Assembly: GCA_907164885.2 (NCBI GenBank)
Contig: OU015496.1
Location: forward strand, 183,963,874 to 184,027,873
Reading direction: 5' to 3'
Length of the DNA: 64,000 nucleotides
Origin: Dolomedes plantarius
Taxonomy: Eukaryota; Arthropoda; Arachnida; Araneae; Dolomedidae
The notes under the pieces were generated by a model. The model ran no database searches. It was not told the DNA's origin and worked only from the letters and a program-made list of their open reading frames with translations. Position numbers and translations under genes: made by a program. This document shows, piece after piece, positions 54,925-64,000 of this stretch; positions within the stretch are counted from its first letter, which is position 1; each line of letters opens with the position of its first letter.

Positions 54925-55424
54925 AAAGGATATCCCCCCAAATATGCAATACATAAAATTTCTTGTGGTGAAAATATCCACAAGAACCATTTCACTATTT
55001 TTAAGTAATCACATTACTGTGATAAACTTTTAAAATCATTTCTAAAAATGGAAAAAAGAAAAAGTAAGGGATGCATAGCGAAAAAAAAACAGAAATTGGC
55101 AGAAGCAAAGAGACTTACCTGCAATCCCTTCATACGAGGTCGAAATCTCCGTTCAAAAATAAAACTATAGAATTGATAAAGTTTGAAATTACCACGTCAT
55201 TAAAATTAAATTGATTGGCCTTTAGATATACCACGTGAAAAACATTGCAACAAAAAAGAATGAGAATACACCATATTGAAATATTTATCGCCCAAACAAA
55301 ATCGCCAAATTTTCCGGCACAGGATATGAGACTTCTCCCCTAAAGGGTTTTAAAATTTAACTTCTTACTTCTGTTTTAACTTTCCTTTCTATTTTACCCT
55401 CAATTTTGTTTGCTATTATTAAAG

Positions 55425-56157
55425 TGTGTATTATGTTTTTCATTGCTTACTACGATTTAAAATATTTTTTTTGTATTATTGGTAACTGAATTTGTTGAAT
55501 TCTGTTCTTTTGGTTCTATTTTTAATATTTATCTATACTTTATTATTTGTATTGCTTTAATATTTATTTTTTAAGCTTATGTTTAAACTAATTTTAGCTT
55601 ATTTATTGTTTTCAGTTTTGATTGTAATAACTTTTTTTTCAGTAGTGTACAGCAGTCTTTGGGAATGTTGCAGGTTTTTGGTAATTTAAATGTGAATTTT
55701 TTGGGGGGTTTTAGTAAATCACATTTTGTTCTTATCCTTATGGACTGTGAAGAAAATCCCATCGCAAAAAGCGCCGTTTAGCCAAAGAAAGAAAACAAAA
55801 ATCGAGAGCCGAACAGAGGGAAAAGGAAACTAACTATTCAGAAACCATACATACCGACGTGATAGGCGCCGTGAAGCAGACGTTTTGCTCGAGTTTCAAG
55901 ACGTTAATGCTGTTCCGTTAGAATTCAATTCCAGACTGGCACATGAAAATTCTCTTTTTGTAATGCAGGTATGCTCATATCATACCAGGTGGTGGTTGGT
56001 GTTAATACGACTAACAAATTTTTCTTTTTGTGGGGTGGGGGGAGACTGCACATTAATAGTGCCTCTCATGAAAATTCTCCCTCTCACTCAATCAATTCAA
56101 AGCCGCCTACCTGGAGGACGGATGGCCTGAGCGTAGCTGGCCGAAGCCCGGCTAGTT
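55425..56157 (+). mobile_element. Helentron-type element, 3' part with replicase N-terminal remnant
   Basis: At 55750-55950 the plus strand reads in two frames RRLAKERKQKSRAEQREKET, NYSETIHTD and LLEFQDVNAVPLEFNSRLAH, the charged N-terminal region seen in Helitron-type replicases. The 3' end is GCGTAGCTGGCCGAAGCCCG then GCTAGT at about 56155. Frames are broken and no Rep or helicase domain is present. Confidence 0.55.
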
Positions 56158-56476
56158 GCTAATAAAGTTGCAGATTTAGTTAGTTGCAGATTTAGTCAAC
56201 GATTTTACGACACCCGACAACTACCTAGAGTATCGAGAGTCAAAGTCGACATAACCGCTTTTTAATTTTTTTGTTGCGTTCCTGTGTTTCACCGGTACTT
56301 AGAATTTGTTAGAGTATTCAAGAATCTACCTGCACCTTCGAGCGATGGCCTTGGGGCCCTCTCCTAGGATAGACCGCTGACGCTAGAGAGTGGTGGGGGG
56401 AGAGTAAACAATCCGAACACGTCGACGATCGAACTGCGCATACCTACTAGGTTTTGACTTTTGCATTATATATATA

Positions 56477-57257
56477 CCGGGTGCGTCATAAATTCATGCA
56501 AAGTTAAAAAATTCGTAATAAAATAATTAATGCTCGGAAAAAAATTTGTTTTGCGCGAATAGGATCAGAGGGACATAAATTTAGTTCCATGTCAAGAAAA
56601 AAAGTTTCCAAATGTACCCGAAAGAGGGCTCTTTTGCGTGACCACGTTAAGCCTGCATTGCAGGAAAGACATGCGTTACCTGTTGTCACCTTCAAGCACG
56701 ATGGTGCCCCACCCCATATTTCACGTGATATCAAGACGTTCCTGTTGTAATCTTTCCCTGAATACCGAGTTTGATAATTCGCGGTTGTAAGGTTCAGTGG
56801 CCCTCACGATGACCAGACTTGACCCCGGGAAATTTTTAGTTAGGGGATACTTAAAGTCTCATGTGTACCAGGGCTCCCCAACCACTTTGGTGGAACTGAA
56901 AAATGTCATTCGACGGACAGTCGCTGCCATCAGTACTACAATCCGCTGTAATGGGCTTAGTGACGCGCCTAACTTGCCTTATGCTGGTAATAATATTGAA
57001 CATCTGTTACTTTAAAATAAATTCACAGTTTCATGTATTGTGATCTGTTTTATTTTCTGTTTGAGTTTGCCTGATTTGCATAAAACGTCTCAGAATGACG
57101 TGTGAGCGCCCTCTTTCGGTTACTTTTGGAAACATTTTTTTTTACGTGGTAAAAATCCAATGTCCCTCTGATCTTCTTGGCGCAAACAGAAAAATTTTCC
57201 GAGAATTACTTCTTTTATTACGAACTTTTGAACTTTGCACGAATTTATGACTCACCC

Positions 57258-57259
<2 letters not shown>
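56477..57259 (+). mobile_element. mariner-like element with transposase fragment
   Basis: Ends CCGGGTGCGTCATAAATTC and CCGGGTGAGTCATAAATTC (right, inverted), TA on both sides, complementary for about 95 bases. 783 bases, too short for a complete element. Confidence 0.92.
56641..57012 (+). pseudogene. mariner-family transposase, C-terminal fragment
   Basis: The plus strand in shifting frames reads HDGAPPHISRDIKTFL with the second catalytic Asp, FPEYRV, VQWPSR-type sequence, then LGDT..SHVYQGSPTTLVELKN and VIRRTVAAI, ending IEHLLL. The third catalytic Asp region appears as DLTP-like residues with a frameshift. The N-terminal half is deleted. Mariner-family assignment comes from the GAPPH and LVELKxxIRR motifs. 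Confidence 0.78.

Positions 57260-57296
<37 letters not shown>
57260..57296. repeat. (TA)n tract between two transposons
   Basis: About 17 TA units separate the mariner at 56477-57259 from the Tc1-like element at 57299. Both elements used TA targets at its borders. Confidence 0.9.
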
Positions 57297-57297
<1 letters not shown>

Positions 57298-57298
57298 A

Positions 57299-58542
57299 CA
57301 CTACCCTAAAATAATGGACCGGACAGCAAGATGTGATGGTAAGGGAAAGAATACAGGCTTTAATAGGTGGATAGTTCCCCACGTGCTGCAATTACACTAG
57401 CAAGCTTTCTGGGCATACTTTCAACAAGGTTTTGATACACTGCTATGGGTATTTGTGTCCATTCCTGCTGCAAGAATGCCGCCATCTCAGCTGTAGATTT
57501 CAGACGTGATCCCTCGTCCGTCAGCGTCGTTCTAACTCGTCCCACAAATGTTCTGTGGGTTTTAGGTCGGGACTCTGAGCAGGCCAGGGAAGACGTTTTA
57601 CATCCGTATCTTGATAGCACTGCTTGACAGAGGCTGCAACATGACATGGAGCGTGGTCATCCTGGAAGTAACATTCGTCCCATTCCATAAAATTGACAGA
57701 GCGTAAGAGGAACTTGATTGACCAAAATGTTCATGTAGGCGTCGGCGTTCAATTTACTAGGAATAACATGCAAAGGTCCCAGGCCATACAATGAAAAAAG
57801 GCCCAAACAAGTACACCACTACCCCCGAACTTGAGAGTTGGAACAATGCACTCGGGTAACAGACGTTCGCCTGGCATTTGCACAAGCACTCCCATCCGAA
57901 TGGAAGAGCGTGTGGCGTGACTCGTCGCTCCATAAAACAGTTTTCCATTGGTCCACAGTCCAGTTGCGACGTTGCAAACACCAAGGGAGTCTGCCGGCTT
58001 TGTTAGATGGGGTGATGTTTGGTTTGTGGGCGGCAACACATCTGTGGATATTGAGGGCGTGCAGTTCTTTCCGCAAAGTATTGGGGTGCACCGTCACCCC
58101 TGCTGCCTGTTGAAACCCACTGTTGATGATTTGGGGTGGTTTCTTGCGCTTATTACGAACCTCACGCTTCAGAACACACCGATCCTGTTCGGTCAGTTTA
58201 CGGGTATGACAAGCGTGTGCAGTTTGTGTCCCAACTCCAGTAGTCAGCCACTTATTCACGACATCACCAACAGTTGACAGTGGCTGCGATAATTCTACCG
58301 CAATTGTGCGAATAGACTTGCCACTAATGTGGCAATCAACTATAACACCTCTTTCAAAGTCACCAGCTTTCTTTCGTTTCGATATATTGTTAAAATTTCA
58401 CACAGAACTAACGATGTTACCACTTCGCGTCTCGTATTTACCTTAACAGGTCACGTACGAGCAGTGGATTTGCATAAAATTCCACATGCAGTCGGATTTT
58501 ATGCAAATCTGCTGGCGTCCGGTCCATTATTGTAGGGTAGTG
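57299..58542 (-). mobile_element. Tc1-like element D
   Basis: Ends CACTACCCTAAAATAATGGA and CACTACCCTACAATAATGGA (right, inverted), with TA flanks (57297-57298, 58543-58544). 1244 bases with one frameshifted transposase on minus. Confidence 0.95.
57360..58400 (-). pseudogene. Tc1-type transposase, frameshifted (D)
   Basis: Reading from ~58390: KRKKAGDFERGVIVDCHISG, a helix-turn-helix (SIRTIAVELSQPLSTVGDVV), the frame 58259-57819 with RKLTEQDRCVLKREVRNKRK and TVLWSDESRHTLFHSDG (first catalytic Asp), then after shifts FQDDHAPCHVAASVKQCYQD (second Asp, ~57660) and WPAQSPDLKPTEHLWDELER (Glu, ~57550). It ends AVYQNLVESMPRKLASVIAA at 57360. All three catalytic acids are still encoded, but at least two shifts break the protein. 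Confidence 0.88.
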
Positions 58543-58600
58543 TATACCAAACATTGTTAGGGACTTAGTCAAAAACTATAAATACGCAACTTAAAATAAA

Positions 58601-58846
58601 ATGGAGGAGGAGAAAAATGATTACAACAACTCTTTTGTAAACAACGAGGAAATAGTGGAGGAGTGTCAAAACATGGTAATTAAAAAGTTGCAAGGTTTAA
58701 GCGGGTCAAACAGAGATAGTATTATTGATGACATGAACAGCACCGTAAAATGCCTTCAAGAAACAGCAGGGCCATACGCATTTCCTAAGAGTCTTGTTAA
58801 GAGGACTAGAGGGGAAGACAAGGGGCACATACGCCGAGACTTTTAA
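58601..58846 (+). pseudogene. possible non-LTR retrotransposon gag N-terminus
   Basis: An 81-codon frame MEEEKNDYNNSFVNNEEIVE continues CQNMVIKKLQGLSGSNRDSI and STVKCLQETAGPYAFPKSLV. It is hydrophilic with helical character. It resembles ORF1 N-termini of R1/Jockey-like elements, and another part of such an element lies at 63.1 kb in the same orientation. The link between the two is inference. Confidence 0.35.
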
Positions 58847-59099
58847 GAAGAGGGATCGTACTAGGTCGATCGAGAAAACGACAGGATCACGATAAATTTG
58901 TACTATCTATGTATTTACACAAGGAAGGAACAGACATCAGAGAAAAGCATAGATGAGATGCAGAGAAGTATAGACTGTGGGGACGATCTTTTGTAGATAG
59001 GGTAATTAAAATTAATTATAGCTAGAATTAACTAAATTTAATAATTAAAGTTAAGAATAAATCTTAACAGTTATTTATTTCAGTTTCATTTAAATTCTA

Positions 59100-59240
59100 T
59101 CATAGCAATAAATATTATCATAGCCTCAGTGGTTAGCACAATTAAAGACATGCATTGCGTTTGGCAATAACCCCAAAAAATAATTATTAAAGCTGGTTCG
59201 ACTTACAGTTGCATCACTGTGGTGGTTATGAGCCTTGAAG
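59100..59240 (+). repeat. tRNA-like sequence, degenerate
   Basis: TAGCCTCAGTGGTTAGCAC near 59127 resembles an A box region, and GGTTCGACTTA at about 59202 resembles a B box with about 20 extra bases between. Probably a relic SINE head. A splice-like 27-base segment on minus here (59210-59236) is likely fortuitous. Confidence 0.4.
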
Positions 59241-59759
59241 AAAAATGCAATTAAATCAAATAAAATTACCTTTCTATTATTGGAGCACACCGAAAAATTA
59301 AATAACTTCTCCTAAAAGAGAAACTTAAAGAAATCAAATGTGCTGAATTAAAAATTTAAAACTCTAGACTGGCAAAAAACGAACATGACGACAAATAAAG
59401 TTTAAACGTATCAATTTATTTTGACATTAGATGATTCACACTTACATCACTTAATAAATTTATAGCAATCATCTTTATAAACTCTATTTTTTCTCCAAAT
59501 TATTCCTACAAACAAAATTCTATTTATTAAAATACAATTCTGGTTAAAACAAATCTAATCTCAATACAACATAAATAATTAAATAAAAAAATCAATGAAG
59601 AAAGTGAAGTGGCTGGTGAATGAAAACTTTGCTACTCTATTTGTAATTGCTAATATTAATAAAAAACTAAAATAAAATTAAACTTAAGGACCCTGCTGTA
59701 GAGTTTCAAAAAAAAAAAGAAAAATTAAAGGTAGGAATTAAAGAACAGAAAAGAAAAGA

Positions 59760-60190
59760 AAAGAGAGATTTCACCCATGGCAAACTCAGGGTTCTCCGGG
59801 ATTAGGCAACTGGATTCATCCCGAGGGCGGGAGCCGGACGGCCCCAAGATTGGGTCTTACACCCCTCGCTCCAGTCCAGAATATCTTTCAAACTCTCCCG
59901 CGCTTCCCGAGTCACCGCTCCAGTCCTTGTTGTCATTCGCAGAGCGCCGTATGATATGAGTCCGATGGGGCGCCATCAATTTGGGACATAAACTTCGAGG
60001 AAAAAGGTTGCAGGCCACAAATGTGATACTATTCTGATATTTTCTTCTCCCTGGCTCGGGTTCTTGGTTATGCACCACGAAGAAATGGCGAAGACCGGGT
60101 ATATCAAATTACTAAGGGCAGCGGCCAGCAAAACGTAGAGATAAGATCTTGTGACTAAGCGCAGATTCAGTTTTTTGGAAAAAAAGAAAA
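59760..60190 (-). other. GC-richer segment, possible LTR end and leader
   Basis: The stretch stands out in base composition. On minus, TGGCGCCCCATCGGACTC (~59955-59972) resembles a tRNA primer-binding site following an LTR-like region. No gag or pol is recognised. Open frames on both strands are short and without family features. Confidence 0.25.
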
Positions 60191-60258
60191 ACAAGGAATA
60201 TATCGAAAAACTTTACTATTTATCTAAATTTCTTCAAACTTTGAAGTAAAATTCACCA

Positions 60259-60300
60259 GCCAACAAAGAATAACTTCACCCCAAGTTATTCTTTGTTGGC
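60259..60300. other. perfect 17-bp hairpin
   Basis: GCCAACAAAGAATAACT (60259-60275) is followed by an 8-base loop TCACCCCA and the exact reverse complement AGTTATTCTTTGTTGGC (60284-60300). No terminator or RNA gene context is apparent. Confidence 0.9.
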
Positions 60301-60576
60301 TACAAAGAACAAGGGTTATAAATGAGATTTAATTATCCAATATTTTAATAATAAGATATAACATGTGATGATCTCCTTCAACTTAATTCTTTATAATGTC
60401 AAAACATTGCGAGAAACTTGCGCACGCTTCTCCAAATGCGATGACATTAATCAAATAAATGAATATTTGATCACCACAAGTTCAAACTACCAAATATATT
60501 TAGCAGAGGCTTAATAAATTAATTGAAAACAAAGAACAACCGTTACTAAAATTTAATTGTTTACTATTATATTAAT

Positions 60577-61840
60577 GACTAGCGGCCCGTCCCGACCCTG
60601 TGTGGGTTGAACAATTATCGATCTTAAGTAGATATTAGGAAGGTATAATTTGTTTTAAAACTTTATGGTATGCCACATTTTTCGTTTTTCTGAGGTTTTA
60701 AAACAAATTGATTCTCCGCATTTCCTGACCTAGAGAGACCAACATGTAATTGTCCATGAGTAAACCAATCTTCCCGTAAGTCAAGTCCAATATATTTGTA
60801 TGTTTGACCTTGGGGTTAATTCTTGGTGATAGCAAAAGAAATTTTTATTGGAAACTGTAACGTCAGGCACTGAAATGTGTCCGGGGCCACCCGCATGCTG
60901 ATTTTGATACGATTTGGCCCCATAGCCTATCCGCTACAGAGTCCACACACAAAAAAAACATCAAAAATGGCACAAAAATTTAATAACTTCTTTAAAATTA
61001 AAAATTAAAAAATTCGGCTACGTGAAGCACTGAATCGTGTGCCGATTTTGGTACGATTCGGCTCCATTGTCTCGCAGCGGAAGCTGTCGAAATGAGCAAC
61101 TTTTAGGGGCAAAATCATTAAAACATTAATTAAAAAACTCCGGGGCCCGATTTTCAAAAAAATAATATGTCAATGTTTTAATCTGAACTATCAACTATAT
61201 CTATACAAAATTTCAGCTCAATTGAAGCAATACGTTTTCACTTATAAAGGAACAAACATAGACCTATTAGAAATAATAAATAAATTTCACAGTTTCAATG
61301 AAACACACTGGTTTTTGAATAAAGTTCAATATTTCAAGTTCGATTTACGCAAATTGTGCATAAAATTGTACATAAATTCAAAAACATAAAGTTTATAAAT
61401 AAAGTTCTGAAGTATTATACCAATAAATTTCCAGACGATAGCCAACAAATTGTAAATATTTTTACCTCAAATTTCCCATAAAAAGCGTAGTTTCAAATGT
61501 AATTTTCTTCAATAAACCCTTAAACGTTGTCAAAAATTCTTTTTGTACTTTTCAATACCTCCTTCACTTGCTATGGTTACTTGATTATGGTTGACAAAGA
61601 AAATTCAAATGTTAAAAACGTGACAAGGGAAAAGTTGTAAAGGTGAAGCATCAGCTCAACATTTAGGCCCCTAACTTTCTTTCTACTGATCAGATATACA
61701 TAATATATAGCCTATGTCCATCTGGAATGATGTACCTTTCAAATAGTAAAAGAATTTATTAAATAGGTGCAGTGGTTCCGGAGATTACCCTCCACATACA
61801 AAATCCGATCTCTATATATTAATATAGAAATATAGATATA
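60577..61840 (-). mobile_element. Helentron-type element with Pif1-helicase remnant
   Basis: On minus the 5' start near 61840 reads CTATATTAATATATAGAGAT, then GTGGAGGGTAATCTCC; the 3' end is GTCGGGACGGGCCGCTAGT at about 60577. It contains a fragment of the element's helicase. The 5' region is repeated twice more at 62.4-62.6 and 62.9-63.1 kb. Confidence 0.75.
60675..60870 (-). pseudogene. Helitron-type Pif1 helicase, C-terminal fragment
   Basis: Minus reading: FPIKISFAITKN, stop, [40 protein letters not shown]. The invariant (K)AQGQT and HGQLYVGLSR motifs are helicase motifs near the C-terminus of Pif1-like helicases in Helitron replicases. Here the Lys-Ala pair is replaced by a stop plus Pro. 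Unwinding activity is lost. Upstream Rep/helicase parts are gone. Confidence 0.82.
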
Positions 61841-61899
61841 GATATAGATTATAGAAGTATGGATACACATTGGTATCCCAAAATTAGAATAAGATATGA

Positions 61900-63085
61900 A
61901 ATAAAAACAAAAAATAAAAAAAGGATTTTAAGTAAAGAATGTTTTTTTAATTATTTTAAGCACCTAAAATAGCATTCAAATTAATAGAGAAAGTAATTTT
62001 TTAAAAGAAAGAGGGGTGCTTGAGACCGTAGTTTTATTCAAAAATAAAAAAAGGATTTTAAGAAAAGAATGTTTTTTTAAAATTATTTTATGCACCTAAA
62101 ATAGTATTCAAATTAATAGAAAGAGGTTAAGAGATGAAATAAAAATACAAAAATAAAAAAAGGATTTTAAGTAAAAAAAATTTTTAAAATATTCAATTTT
62201 TTAAAAAATAATATTCTTAAAATAATATTCAAATTAATATTACGTTAGTTAATAATTAAAGTTAATTTTTTAAAAGAAAAAAGCGTGCCGGAGAACGGCT
62301 AGTTTTGAACCGCTAACGTCAGAAAAGAAGCCCACCGCGATAGCACCACTCTAAGGATCATTGAAGACTTCGGCACAAAAAGCGGTAGAGGACAGTAGCG
62401 GTAACAATAGAGATTGTTAGGATTAAGCCCCAAACTTTATTTCTAGTGATCAGATATACATAATATATAGCCTATGTCCATCTGGAATAATGTACCTTTC
62501 AAACAGTGAAAGAATTTTTCAAATAGGTGCAGTGGTTCTGGAGATTACCCTCCACGTACAAAATCGCTCTCTCTATATATATAAGTATAGAAGTATAGAT
62601 GTAAATAGATAATAGAAAGAGGTTGAAATTAAAAAAAAAGGATTTTAAGTAAAAAATGTTTTTTTTAAATATTCAATTTTTAAAAAAATAATATTCTTAA
62701 AATAATATTCAGATTAATATTACGTTAGTTAATAATTAAAGTTAATTTTTTTAATTAGAAAAGCGTGCCGAAGAAGGACTAGTTTTGAACCGCTAACGTC
62801 AGAAGAGAATCCCACCGCGATAGTACCACGCTAAGAATCGTAGAAGACTTCGGCAAAAAAAATCGGTAGAGGACAGTAGCGGTAACAATGGAGATTGTTA
62901 GGATTAAGCCCCTAACTTTATTTCCAGTGATCAGATATACATAATTTATAGCCTATGTCCATCTGGAATAATGTACCTTTCAAACAGTGAAACAATTTTT
63001 CAAATAGGTGCAGTGGTTCTGGAGATTACCCTCCATTTACAAAATCGCTCTCTCTTTATATATAAGTATAGATTCGAAGTTTCTG
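61900..63085. repeat. tandem ~480-bp repeats with Helentron-type 5' ends and tRNA-like blocks
   Basis: GATCAGATATACATAATATA occurs at 61688, 62449 and 62930; GCGTGCCGRAGAANG at 62283 and 62763 (offset 480). Each unit has AAAAAAGGATTTTAAGTAAA, the block GAACCGCTAACGTCAGAA... that on minus resembles a tRNA (GCGGTTCAAAACTAG as B box), and the Helentron 5' end. Shorter internal repeats of the GGATTTTAAG segment are at 61922, 62051 and 62161. Confidence 0.78.
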
Positions 63086-63089
63086 TAAT

Positions 63090-63420
63090 TTATCAACACC
63101 ACATAGACCCCAGTAGAATGAAAGTGGGTGTTACGATGTAAAGAAGGATTAGTAGGGGTGGCATAATATTAGGAGTAGATAAGAAGGAGGGTTTAGAAAA
63201 AGTGATGAAGGAGATAACATTAATAGAAGAGTTAAACGAGGGTTATAAAGTAGAGTTAACAAGGAAAAGGGAGCCATAAATATAATTGTATGCAGTGTAA
63301 GTAATGAATACGAGAAATGTGAAATAGTAAAGAAGTTAAGTGATCAAAACGCAGAATTGGAAGAAACACAAATCAAAGTCGTCACAAAATACAAAACTAA
63401 TAGAGCGACGAATTGGGTTT
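63090..63420 (+). pseudogene. non-LTR retrotransposon ORF1 (gag-like) fragment
   Basis: Plus-strand pieces read RRISRGGIILGVDKKEGLEK, VMKEITLIEELNEGYKVELT, EPK..and RATNWVFNISEYATN. An RGG-(V/I)-I-x-(V/I)-E/D-K-K core followed by a later NWVF is typical of the region before the zinc knuckles in gag proteins of R1-like and related non-LTR elements. Frames are interrupted. The zinc knuckles and the endonuclease that should follow are missing. Confidence 0.5.
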
Positions 63421-64000
63421 TTAACATAAGTGAATATGCTACAAATGTTGCAAGTTCGTCCATCCGGCGAGATATTGCAGATCGAGTAATTTCGAGTCGT
63501 TGCAGATTGAGTAAGTTCCCCATTGCATTAAGGCAACAGATCAAAACATGGAAAACTAGTCTACTAACTAAAGGTTTAGAAGAGTGTGTAGGAGAATTAA
63601 GTGAGTATCTCGAGCGACTCTGTCACGAACTTAGGAAGAATAGGGTAAAACAAACTGGAAACGCTTATTGGTGGAACCCCAAGTTAACCACAATCAGAAG
63701 TGAAGTCAAGGCATCGAGAAGACGCTTCCAAGCAGGAAGAGAAGCTAATTTGAGAGTACAATACGAAATCATATTCAAGAAGGAGAGAGCGAATTATAGG
63801 AAAGAAATACTATTAGCTAAATGATCAAAGTTCAAGGAGTTTTTAGAGAAAGTAACAGTTAAGGACATCTTTGGGGGAGTCTACACTATTATTAACCTTA
63901 CTATTAAAGGGAAAAGTAACAAAAGAGTAATTGAAGAGGTTCTAAAAGACCTACAAGGTGAAATAAAACAGAGAGAGGAGGAAATGGATAGAATCCTAGT
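63420..64000 (+). pseudogene. non-LTR retrotransposon ORF2, region just before reverse transcriptase (continues past the edge)
   Basis: The open frame 63357-63824 continues into TKGLEECVGELSEYLERLCH, GNAYWWNPKLTTIRSEVKAS, RRRFQAGREANLRVQYEIIF and KKERANYRKEILLAK. The WW-x2-L-x2-(I/L)R...RRRFQ...R-x2-Y-K-x-I-x2-AK pattern is the linker between endonuclease and reverse transcriptase in R1/Jockey-type elements. A TGA (63822-63824) stands where Trp is usual, and SKFKEFLEKVTVKDIFGGVY follows. The endonuclease has been deleted, fusing gag and linker in one frame. The element runs off the right edge. Confidence 0.65.

Larger units (their letters stand above)
53989..55340. mobile_element. PIF/Harbinger-like element (candidate)
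   Basis: Left end GGGAATAGTTCCGTATCCTG and right end (inverted) GGGGAGAAGTCTCATATCCT share ATCCTGTGCCG further in, and TAA lies on both outer sides. G-rich ends with a 3-base TWA duplication are the Harbinger pattern. It encloses a second candidate element at 54117-54823 and minus-strand splice-bounded pieces. No DDE domain was recognised, so the class is inferred. Confidence 0.5.

Noticed and set aside
55117..55163. Possible further upstream DEG/ENaC exon (FERRFRPRMKGLQ with GTAAGT donor)
   Set aside because: Phase would fit, but it lies inside the Harbinger-like element at 53989-55340 and shows no channel motif; more likely transposon-derived or fortuitous.
59210..59236. 27-nt splice-bounded segment on minus (AHNHHSDAT)
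   Set aside because: Overlaps a decayed tRNA-like repeat, and no neighbouring exon continues it.
59760..60194. Open frames of 60-73 codons on both strands
   Set aside because: No recognised domain; retained only as a possible LTR/leader segment with low confidence.

Overview
The window is AT-rich metazoan genomic DNA. Host exons are small, separated by long introns and bounded by GTAAGT-type donors and pyrimidine-tract acceptors. Most of the rest is transposable elements (TEs) in different stages of decay. The mix (many Tc1/mariner families, a BEL/Pao gag, a Penelope-like element with an N-terminal GIY-YIG domain, Helentron-type rolling-circle elements, tRNA-derived SINEs, hAT MITEs) and an expanded DEG/ENaC channel family suggest an arthropod, and I would guess an arachnid such as a spider. 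No bacterial-type operon, CRISPR array or phage is present.

Host genes. The supportable host genes are two DEG/ENaC (amiloride-sensitive channel type) genes, both on the minus strand. A TM1 exon lies at about 7.8 kb and belongs to a gene running off the left edge. The 3' end of a second gene lies upstream of it: short phase-compatible exons at 51.65, 50.35, 48.44 and 46.96 kb lead to a terminal exon at 37.8 kb that encodes TM2. The order (TM2 exon 5' of the TM1 exon) excludes a single gene, so this looks like a tandem channel cluster.

Layout. 0.9-1.3 kb: 113-bp minisatellite. 1.8-6.1 kb: BEL/Pao gag split by a Tc1-like element that is itself split by a pogo-like element. 6.2-6.8 kb: fold-back mariner. 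9.1-10.4 kb: decayed Tc1. 12-16.4 kb: tRNA-SINE, then a degenerate 109-bp tandem array carrying a Tc1 fragment and a Tc1 with an intact 346-aa transposase. 16.8-29 kb: Helentron-type elements. One has its TA microsatellite split by an 8.3-kb Penelope-like array made of two copies, the second interrupted by a Tc1 and carrying a 29-bp microinversion. 29-37.3 kb: dispersed repeats and a decayed copy of an uncharacterised gene family (GERFHQDI motif) interrupted by a Tc1 that is interrupted by a hAT MITE with a perfect 8-bp target duplication. 38-43 kb: SINEs, a Helentron tandem array and another Tc1. 43.6-46.7 kb: hAT MITE, a Tc element with IR/DR-type ends, a Tigger-like element and a SINE. 51-58.5 kb: microsatellites, Helentrons, a Harbinger-like element, a mariner and a Tc1. 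58.6-64 kb: non-LTR retrotransposon pieces, a Helentron with a Pif1-helicase remnant, and tandem ~480-bp repeats.

The main result is that several nested insertions can be dated relative to each other, because an uninterrupted copy of the target sequence is also in the window.
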